NCBI GenBank assembly: GCA_934667865.1
Contig: CAKUMR010000008.1
Location: forward strand, 1 to 16,438
Direction of reading: 5' to 3'
Length of the DNA stretch: 16,438 nt
From: an uncultured Oscillospiraceae bacterium
GTDB taxonomy: Bacteria; Bacillota_A; Clostridia; Oscillospirales; Oscillospiraceae
In this document: one piece after another, positions 1 to 7,800 of the stretch
Layout of the letters: every line of letters starts with the position of its first letter
Numbering within the stretch: the first letter of the stretch is position 1
Position numbers and translations under genes: made by a program
The notes under the pieces: model-generated
What the model saw: only the letters and a program-made list of their open reading frames with translations
What the model was told of the DNA's origin: nothing
The model's database searches: none

Positions 1-241
1 GGCGCACAGTGTGCAGCAGCTCGTGCAGGATGGTGTCCTTTGCCGCCTGATCGCTCACATCGTCCTGCAAGAGCCGCGCGGCGATGCTGATCTCAAAGCA
101 GCCGGGCGCAAGCTCGCGGCACTGCCCCCAGCGGCTTTTCGCGCGCGTATTGACACGCCACACAGAAGCCCTTCCGGGGCGGATTCCGATCGAGCGCAGG
201 TCCGCCTCGCACGCGGCGGCCAGCGCCTGCAAATCCTTCAC
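1..241 (-). CDS. SprT-like zinc metallopeptidase, N-terminal part (runs off left edge)
   Basis: The minus strand is open from a GTG at 241-239 to the window edge, giving 80 complete codons. Visible are a KSRWGQC segment (residues 35-41), a FEISIAARLL strand (49-58) and HELLH at residues 73-77. HExxH is the zinc-binding and catalytic motif of gluzincin-type proteases, and the KSRWG...HELLHT order is typical of the SprT-like family. Substrate is unknown; bacterial members are poorly characterised. The GTG start is supported by a GAGGGG ribosome-binding site about five bases upstream and by a four-base GTGA overlap with the stop of the upstream methyltransferase gene, which suggests translational coupling. 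The third zinc ligand and the C-terminus lie outside the window, so activity cannot be judged. No signal peptide is visible, so it is probably cytoplasmic. Confidence 0.8.
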   Translation of the reverse strand, partial: MKDLQALAAACEADLRSIGIRPGRASVWRVNTRAKSRWGQCRELAPGCFEISIAARLLQDDVSDQAAKDTILHELLHTVR

Positions 242-1083
242 CGCTGCCCCTCAAATTCGATCTTCACGATCTGCATATCCATCATGCCGTCGCCGACCCT
301 CGACAGGAAGCGGAAAAATCCGCTGACGGCGGGGTCTTTCAGGTCGTTGTAGCCGAGCATATAGCCGCGGCTGGAGATCCGAAGCGAGCTTTCCCTTGCG
401 GAAAGCTCCTTTTTTGCGTCCGAAACGGCAAAATATGCGCCGACATCCTGAATCTCCGCATCCTTGATCCATGTTTTCAGCATCAGCTTCACGGCCTTCC
501 GGTTCGCCGCATCAAAGACGAGCACGCCGCCCGGAAACGCCCCGGCCATCGCCCGCACGAGCGTTCTGACCTGCTCTTTCAGAAAATAGTAAAACACGCC
601 CGCTGCAAAGAACACCGCGCCGCCCGATGCGTCGATCCGCCCAAACCACGCGGTATCGTTCAGGTCGCAGGGGATGTTCTCCTCGCGCTCCCCGGCGGGA
701 AGCAGCTCGTCACGCACCGCAATGACGTCGGGGAAATCCAGATTGTAGATCTTGCAGCTTCCGTTGTCGCAGCTCCGGCCCGTGGCGTCCAGCCCGCACC
801 CGAGATTGACCACCGCCGCATTCGGATGCGAGCGCAGATAGTCCCGCACCTCAAAGGCAAGGTCGCTCTGGCGCATCGCCGCTTCCAGAAAGCCGAAACG
901 CTGCATCAGGCTGCCGGACTTCTTCTCCAGCGCCGAAAAATCATAGTCGATCTGCTCCATCAGCCGGATGGCAGCCTCGTCGCGGAATAAATTCGGATAG
1001 CGCTCCGAGCACATTTTTCTCCCGTAGAGCGGGATGACCAGCGTTTCCTGCACGGTATTCTTTTCGATCTTGTATTTCCTCAT
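238..1083 (-). CDS. Leucine carboxyl methyltransferase (LCM)-family SAM-dependent methyltransferase
   Basis: This 281-residue protein has the class I SAM-binding signature NLGCGLDAT at residues 93-101, followed by NLDFPDVIAVR (114-124), whose acidic residue normally contacts the SAM ribose, and GVFYYF (162-167). This order and the length near 280 match the LCM/PPM1-Omt family (the group that includes TcmP-like O-methyltransferases), in which bacterial members methylate small-molecule carboxyl or hydroxyl groups. The substrate cannot be told from sequence. The ATG at 1083 has only an AGAAG-type purine stretch directly upstream; a better GGAAAGGAG lies some 15 bases further back with no usable start at normal spacing, so initiation may be weak. 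It is the first gene of a two-gene unit with the SprT-like protein, read from the promoter at 1184-1212. No secondary-metabolite genes are nearby. Confidence 0.85.
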   Translation of the reverse strand: MRKYKIEKNTVQETLVIPLYGRKMCSERYPNLFRDEAAIRLMEQIDYDFSALEKKSGSLMQRFGFLEAAMRQSDLAFEVRDYLRSHPNAAVVNLGCGLDATGRSCDNGSCKIYNLDFPDVIAVRDELLPAGEREENIPCDLNDTAWFGRIDASGGAVFFAAGVFYYFLKEQVRTLVRAMAGAFPGGVLVFDAANRKAVKLMLKTWIKDAEIQDVGAYFAVSDAKKELSARESSLRISSRGYMLGYNDLKDPAVSGFFRFLSRVGDGMMDMQIVKIEFEGQR

Positions 1084-1123
1084 CTTCTTCTGCCGTGTCC
1101 GGCTGCTCCTTTCCGTCGTGTAA

Positions 1124-1171
1124 TTAGCTTTTGCTAACCGCCATGCTTTTCAAAAGCCGCCTCCCGGCGGC
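1124..1171 (-). promoter_or_regulatory. Two-hairpin leader with possible mini-ORF upstream of the methyltransferase
   Basis: Read on the minus strand, the predicted leader first forms GCCGCC-GGGA-GGCGGC (1171-1156), immediately followed by TTTTGAAAAGC, which resembles a weak intrinsic terminator. Next comes a seven-codon frame ATG GCG GTT AGC AAA AGC TAA (1144-1124, peptide MAVSKS). Its last part is itself a hairpin, TTAGC-AAAA-GCTAA (1137-1124). The mini-ORF lacks a clear ribosome-binding site. An attenuator-like role is inference; the stems are seen directly. Confidence 0.35.
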
Positions 1172-1183
1172 CGGTTCAGTGCT

Positions 1184-1212
1184 ATTCTATCGCGAATCCG
1201 CCGCCCTTGCAA
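1184..1212 (-). promoter_or_regulatory. Sigma-A-type promoter of the methyltransferase operon
   Basis: On the minus strand TTGCAA (1212-1207) is followed after exactly 17 bases by TAGAAT (1189-1184). Transcription would start near 1177, giving a leader of about 95 bases before the ATG at 1083. Confidence 0.7.
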
Positions 1213-1215
1213 GAT

Positions 1216-1242
1216 GGTTTTTCCTGTTTTTTCAGAAAAACC
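1216..1242. repeat. Inverted repeat in the divergent control region
   Basis: GGTTTTT and AAAAACC arms extend through CTG/CAG with a single bulged C and a T-only loop. No T tract follows on either strand, so this is not a convincing terminator. It lies between the two divergent promoters and could be a protein-binding site or cruciform. Confidence 0.35.
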
Positions 1243-1285
1243 GGCCGCGCCTGCGCATGGAAAACCTCTGCCGGACAGGCATCTT

Positions 1286-1330
1286 ACCGCTTGCGCCGTT
1301 TTTTGACCGCTTGCGCCAAACCGCTTGCGC
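1286..1330 (+). repeat. Three direct repeats of ACCGCTTGCGC upstream of and overlapping the -35 box
   Basis: Exact 11-base copies lie at 1286-1296, 1306-1316 and 1320-1330. The first two also share a following C and start 20 bases apart; the third starts 14 bases after the second. The last six bases of copy three (TTGCGC) form the -35 box of the rightward promoter. Direct repeats in this position are typical of activator or response-regulator sites, but the binding protein is unknown. Confidence 0.6.
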
Positions 1331-1353
1331 GGCGGCGGTCTTTCCAATAGAAT
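1325..1353 (+). promoter_or_regulatory. Promoter of the receiver/giant surface-protein unit
   Basis: TTGCGC (1325-1330) and TAGAAT (1348-1353) are separated by 17 bases. Transcription would start near 1360, leaving just enough leader for the GGGGAGGT ribosome-binding site at 1373-1380. The weak -35 embedded in a repeat suggests activation or blocking by a bound regulator. Confidence 0.65.
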
Positions 1354-1385
1354 GAAGATGTAAAACTATGCTGGGGAGGTGCGCT

Positions 1386-1739
1386 ATGCGGCTGATTCTA
1401 TACGGAACGGCAGAGGAACACAACGAGCTGACCAGAGCGCTGGCGGCGCTGCCGGATTACAGCTACCGCAGGATCCAGATCTCCGCCTATTCGGACTACG
1501 ACAGCTTTGTCGCAGGGCTGGGCGACGCACCGCCCAAGGGCGTCGTCGTCACGATGAACGGCGCGGAGGGCATGGAGGGCGTGATCGCCGCGCGGGATAT
1601 CTTGAAGGATGTCCCAGTGATCTGGTTCTCCGACGACAACGGCTTCGGCGTGCAGTCCTACCGGCTTGGCTGCGCCTATTTCCACGAAAAACCTGTTTCA
1701 ACCGGGATCTTATCTGCGGCGATCGCAAAATGCGTGTAA
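1386..1739 (+). CDS. Stand-alone degenerate receiver-like (REC) protein
   Basis: The protein has 117 residues. The start at 1386 is preferred over the ATG at 1368 because GGGGAGGT lies six bases before it and the upstream ATG lacks a ribosome-binding site. The C-terminal half, VPVIWFSDD...VQSYRLGCAYFHEKPVS, matches the beta4-alpha4-beta5 part of receiver domains as in LytTR-type response regulators: Ser82 sits where the switch Thr/Ser is, and Lys102-Pro103 is the conserved KP pair. The phospho-acceptor Asp expected after beta3 is absent (VVVTMNG, residues 53-59) and the N-terminal acidic pair is not in its usual place. It therefore probably cannot be phosphorylated in the normal way, and it has no output domain. 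It is 12 bases upstream of the giant surface-protein gene in the same operon. A role in controlling or sensing that protein is inference. Confidence 0.7.
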   Translation: MRLILYGTAEEHNELTRALAALPDYSYRRIQISAYSDYDSFVAGLGDAPPKGVVVTMNGAEGMEGVIAARDILKDVPVIWFSDDNGFGVQSYRLGCAYFHEKPVSTGILSAAIAKCV

Positions 1740-1751
1740 AGGAGAAAAGCA

Positions 1752-1844
1752 ATGAACACAAAAACCACACGGAAGCAGCGCGTCGTTTCCATCCTGCTGG
1801 CGCTCGTTCTGGTGCTTTCCATGCTGCCGGCATCGGCATTTGCA
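1752..1844 (+). other. Signal peptide of the giant surface protein
   Basis: Basic N-region (KTTRKQR), hydrophobic core (VVSILLALVLVLSML) and an A-F-A cleavage site before Glu32 form a standard Sec/signal peptidase I leader. No YSIRK motif and no lipobox cysteine are present. Confidence 0.85.
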
Positions 1845-4800
1845 GAGGAAAGCACCAATCAGGCGGCGGTCACGGCCGGCGGTACGACGACGGAGTTCGC
1901 CACCTATGCGCAGGCGGTCGCCTACGCAAACGCGCACAGCGGCAGCACGCTCCGGCTGCTGGCGGACATTGTTTCGCCGGAATACCCGGAGCTTGCGGAC
2001 ACTCCGTTCATTACCGGCAATTTCACGCTGGATTTGAACGGAAAGAGCATTGACCTGGTCGATGTCGGCTCCTTCGGCTTTGATGAGGACGAAGAGATCG
2101 TCAAGGATCAGGCCGGCACACTTACCGTGACCGGCAGCGGCAGTATCGAACTTCTTACCTTGACCCACGGCGCGCTGACCCTGAACGGCGGCACGGTGAA
2201 CGAGCTGAGAGCAGAGGACTTTGCCGCCACGGTGCATATCACCGGCGGCACGGTGGAAAACTTTGTGCTTTCTCTCCAGTGGGATGAAACAGCCTCTGCC
2301 GACATCTCCGGCGGTTCGGTGCAGAAGCTGGAACTGGGCACCGGCACGGTGAACGTCACCGGCGGCAGCCACGGCTCGGAAACCGCACATTGGGGGATAA
2401 ACAGCGGCACGCTGAATATCACCGGCGGCAGCTTTTCGACCCTGAGGCTTTTGGTCACCGGCGGTAAGATCAACCTCACCGGCGGCGAATTCAAGTATAT
2501 CTCCACCGATCCTCAGGCACCCTCCAGCGAATATCAAAAGCCGATGCTGGGCTCCTTGCTGGGCGACAGCTGCGCATTTTACGGCAAGGACGGCAGTCTG
2601 GTCAGCGCCGACGTGCTGACGCTGGAAAACGTCAAGATCATTGCCGACCACGAGCACACCTATCAGGACGGCAAGTGCACCGCCTGCGGCGCGCTGTGCA
2701 GGCACGACCGGGTGGAAACCGCCATGGGAAAATGCGAGGTCTGCGGCGTCCAGCTGGAGGCGGAGGTAAGCTCTGAGGGCTCAAGCCCGGTGTACTATAC
2801 CTCCTTCACCCAGGCATGGGATGCCCTCCAGCCCAACCGGAAGGATCAGGTCACCGTTACGCTGCTTCGTCCCAGATACGATCTGGGGAACACGGAGCTG
2901 TATGTGAGCACAAACAACATCCGGCTTGACCTGAACTACCACGTCATGTTCGGCACCGGCAAGATCGTCGTGAGCGGGGATCACTCCGCCTTCACCGTGG
3001 CAAACGGTGAACTGAGCGGGATCACCGTGGAGGCGGCGGGCGGCACCGTAACGGTGGAGGATGACTGCGACGGCATGAAGGCCCTCCGCGTCACCAGCAC
3101 CAAGTCGATCGTGACCATCCGGGGCGGCAATTTCGAAAAATTGGAACTACCCGCCACCGATACCGAGAGTCTGAAAAATGTGAAGCTCTCCGGCGGTGAC
3201 TTTACATCCATCAGCTTTACTGGCACCGGCACGGTGGCCATCACCGACCTGCTGGAGGCGGGCTATGCTTTCCAGGATAACAAGGGTACAGCCTCCGGCC
3301 AGGCCGGCGCACTGGTGCCCTATGGCAGGAGCTTCGACGCGAAAACGTATTTTGCAGACCTTGAGGTGGTGAAATGCGAACACAGCGCCGTGAACGAAGT
3401 CAAGGGCTACTGCAATTACTGCGGCAAGCTGTACGAGGGCAAGATCACCGACAAGGACGGCACAGTGCGCTATGTCGAAAAATTGCAGGAAAGCGACTTT
3501 GCAGACGGCAATACGGTCGTTCTGCTGCGCGATTTCACGGGCAGCACCCTCGTACCGAAGGGTGACTGCACGATCGACTTGAACGGCCGTTCCGTGAGCC
3601 AGATCAGCTTTATCGTGCAGGACGGAACGCTGACCCTCAAGGGCTATGGCAAGATCAACGTTGTCATCCTCGGCTATGGGGAGATCGACAGCACGCTGGT
3701 GATCGAAGATGCGGCCTACAGAAACCGCGTCAAGATCGGCACACTGTCCGTCAACAAGACCACGAATACCAAATTGACCGGCGGACAGTTCGAAAAGATC
3801 GAACGGAAGGACGGCCGCTTCGTCGAAGAGCTGCTGGCGGAAGGCTGTTCCTTCTTCAACGCAGATTGGGATATGCCGGAATATATCGAGGGCAAAACAG
3901 CGCTGAATAAGGCGTATTATATCGCCGAGCACGAGCATTGGTTCATCGTGAACATTGATGGCGAGACCCAGTGTCAGGATTGCGGCATGCCCTGCCATCA
4001 CACGGCCATCGGCCCGGACGGCAAGTGTCAGGATGTCTGCAAGCGGCAGATCTACGTGGCCGCGCTGACCACGGCGGACGAAACTGTGACAAATTATGAA
4101 TCCTTCCTCGATGCGTGGACTGCGGCGGCCGCAGCCAACGATTCGACCCTGCGCCTGCTGTGCGGCGTGACGCTTGACAGCGACGACATCTACGACGTCG
4201 GCGACGACGGCGACGGCAGCAGCGCCGACATCCTGCTTTCTCTGGATTCCGGAAGGTTCACGCTCGACCTCGGCGGCTTTGCGCTGAAGGCAGGCGCCTC
4301 CGGCGCGCTGCTCAAGGTCAGCGGCACGGCAGACCTGACCATTCAGAACGGCAGCCTGATCAACACCTACCGTGCAGAGGGCGACGGGCAGGTCTTCCGC
4401 ACCTCCGGCAGCGCCCTTACGCAGGAGGGCGGCTCGGTGCGGCTCAGCGCCGTGAATCTCACGGGCGCAGCAGGGACCAGCGGCGTCGCCGGCCAGCTGA
4501 TCCAGGCCAATGCGGTGAACCTGTCCGACGGCACGCTCACCGTGTCGGGCGGCGAATTCACCGGCTCCGTCGCGGTCTTTCAGAGCAGCGACACACAGAA
4601 CCCCACTCTGAACATTTCCGCCGCCATCCTCCATAACGGACTGAACTATGCCTACATCGGTGAGAGCAGAGAGCCCGCCCGCGTTCGCGCCTGCTTTGCC
4701 GAGGGCAGTATGCTCTTTGGTGTGGACGGCAAATACATTGATGTTGCAGACAACAGCCACTGGACGCTTACTGCGATCGAGGATATCTCAATTCACAGCT

Positions 4801-7800
4801 TCGACTACAGCGGCGAGGCGGTCGTCAGGCCGCATCAGCACAGCTTCGTGGACGGCGTATGCGCCGAGTGTGATTACGTCTGCCCGCACGACAGCGGCGT
4901 AAACGACCGCGAGGCGAGCTATTTTGAAAAGGCAATCTGCTCTCTCTGCCACTGCGAGTACGGCGACTATCTGAAAGACACCACCGCGCCCACGGGCGAG
5001 ATCAAAATCAAGGACCGCACATGGTGGCAGACGGCCCTGAATACGATCTCCTTCGGTCTGTTCTATAAAGAAACCGTCAAAGCAGAAATCACCGGAACGG
5101 ACGACAGCTACGACCACCCCGGCTTTGACGAGACGAAGCACGCAGTCAGGATCGAATACCTTATCAGCAATACCGCGCTGAGCGAGGAGACTGTTAAGGA
5201 CTCTGCCTTTATGCAATACACCGAAGCGATCGACCTTTCCGCGGATGATCAGTATGTGATCTATGCCCGCCTGACCGATCATGCAGGCAATACCGCCTAT
5301 GCCGCCTCCGACGGCTTCGAGATCGACACGACCGCACCGGCGATCGAGGTACTCTCTCCCGTCAGCAAGGTTCTGGACAGCGAAGCCACGATCTATAAAT
5401 TCTGCACAACGGCACTCGTTTTCCGCGCCGCGGACAAAAACCTCGCGTCCGTAACGGCGGAAAATCCCGAGCTTCTCACAACGGATGCCGACGGCAATTA
5501 CGTCCTTTCCTATCAGGAAGGCTCCTCTGCGCAGTCCATCGTGCTGACCGACAAGGCGGGCAACGAGCGCCGGGTCAACGTCACGCTCTACGAAGCACAC
5601 GACTTTGACCCGGAAACGGCCGCGTGCCGCAACTGCGGCGTGCAGGCTGCGGCGAAGGTCGTCTGCGGCGAGGCGGCCGAGTGGTTCGCAAGCGGCGACG
5701 AGCTGTTCGCGGCGCTGGAAGGGGAAACCTATGACGGCGCGGCCGTGACGCTGCTGCAAGACGCGGAGATCACCACGGGCGTCACGATCGCCAGCGACCT
5801 GAGCTTTGACCTGAACGGCCGCACGCTGAGCAATTCCGGCTCGGCAGGAATCAAAATCGACGGCGAGGTCGCCTTCCACTCGACGGTAGGCGCAGGCAAT
5901 ATTCTTGCGCCTCTCGCGGTGAACGGCGGCGCGCACCTTACCATGGGCTTGGGAATTGGCAACGTAAAGTATCTTTTAGCCATGGGCAAGCTCACCGTTT
6001 ACTCCGGCAGGTATATCACGCTGCGCAGTATATGTACCGGCAGCGAGGCGGAGAATTTCACGCTCTGCGGCGGCACGTATGACTCGCTGAGCCTGAAAAA
6101 GGCGGATGTCAGAGATATTCTGGCCAAGGGCTACTGGTTTGAAAACATTCCCTATGACAAGGCGACCGGCACCAGCATCTCCAAGGTCACCGTCGTTCCC
6201 TGCGGGCACGCGAATATCAGCGGCAACCACTGCACCGATTGCGGGATGGAGTTTACCGTTTCCGTGGAGGCAGACGGAACCGTGCATTGGTTTGACACCT
6301 TTGCGCGTGCGATCCTCTTTGCCGAGCGAAACGACGGCAGCATAGTGAAGCTCCTGCGGGACATCACGCTTGATACCGCAAACGCAGGCTCGCTGATCAG
6401 CGGCAGCATCACGCTGAATATGGGCAGCTTTTCGCTTGACCTCGCCGGGAAGGTGCTGGACATCGGCGGCTATACGCTCAGTGTAATGGACGGCTGCGAC
6501 CTGACAGTCCTCGACTCCGCCGCTGGCGGCAAGGTCAAGGGCAGCGGGACCGTTGATGCCTGCACCGGCGGCCATCTGACCATTGCCGGCGGCGACTTCA
6601 CCGGGCTGAGCTGTGTGAATTCGTACTACTGGAATAGTCTGACGCTGAAGGGCGGCAGCTTCCGGCGCATTCTCAGCACCGGCCGCACCCCGATGCAATA
6701 CCTCGAAAATGACTGCGCCTTTGCCTTTGCGGACGGCAGTTATGCAAAGGAAAGCGATGTGCAGGTCGAGGGAAACACCTACCGGATCGACGACGTTTCC
6801 GTCGTGAAAGCGCCGCTGGTCATCACCAAGCAGCCGCGCCCGGTCGTATTCTATATCACGACCCCCGAGGAATCCCGCAGCAAGCCGGCAATTTCGCTTG
6901 CCTGCCCGCTGGACGATGCCCCCACCGGGCAGATCACCGCAGCGCTGGAAAGCAGCGACGGCAGCCGGACGTTTGAAACGCGGAACGTCCCCGCCGCAAG
7001 CACAATGGAGCTGACCTTCTCCCTCAGCAGCTTTACCACGCCGGGCAGCGGCGGCTATCGCATCCGGCTCACCTACAAGGACTATGAGGTCTGCTCCGAC
7101 CTCTTCGTCATCGCCGTTCAGGTGTGTAACCACACCGTCAATCTTCCCGTATGGAATATGCGCTACGATAACCTCTGCCGGGACTGCTACTGCGCTTTGG
7201 GCGCATTCATCCGCAAGGACAACACGGTGACTGGCTACATCGCAGCGGCAGACGCCTTCGCAGCAGCACAGACCGAGGAAAACCGGGGCTGCACGCTGAC
7301 CCTGCTGAGCGACTGCAAGGAAACGCTGGCCGTGAAATCCGGCGCCTTCACGCTGATCGTGACGGAGGGCTGCACGATGCAGGGCAATGTCACCGTCGCA
7401 AAGGGCGCGGAGCTGACCATCGCCGGGTATGAACGCAGGCCATTCGGCGGCACAGCCAACAGCGTCATCGGCGGCAAGGTCGTGTGCGCCAAGGGCGGCA
7501 CGCTGACCGCATCGAAAACCGCCTTCCTGAACACCGTCAACTGCGTCGGAACGGGCGATTTCACGAATGTGAGCTTTGGGAATACCGTCAGCGGCAAGGG
7601 GCTGAACACCCTGACCGGCTGCACGCTGTACTCCACTTCGACTCTGAGCGTCAGCGGCACGACCACGCTGCTGCGCGGCACTGCCGACGGCACGATCACC
7701 GTGAACAGCGGCGGCAAGCTGTCCATCGACAGCCTCACCTGCGAAGGCAGCGTAGTCGCCAAGTCCGGCGGAACGCTGGAGCTTACAGACGGCACGTATC

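Noticed and set aside
1216..1242. Intrinsic terminator in the divergent region
   Set aside because: The stem is A/T-rich, bulged, and followed by GC bases on both strands, so it was kept only as an inverted repeat.
1368..1385. Upstream ATG (1368) as start of the receiver-like gene
   Set aside because: It has no ribosome-binding site and lies about eight bases from the predicted transcription start, and the extra residues would be encoded by the ribosome-binding site of the 1386 start.
2220..2500. DNA tandem repeat of ACCGGCGGC units
   Set aside because: The recurrence reflects codons for the (I/V)TGG solenoid turns of module 1; spacing is irregular, so it is not a satellite or CRISPR-like array.
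3147..4760. A 537-codon minus-strand open frame, with others of 331-382 codons at 1710-2705, 4788-5936 and 9960-10961
   Set aside because: Same cause: shadows of the giant gene with low-complexity composition and no family signature.
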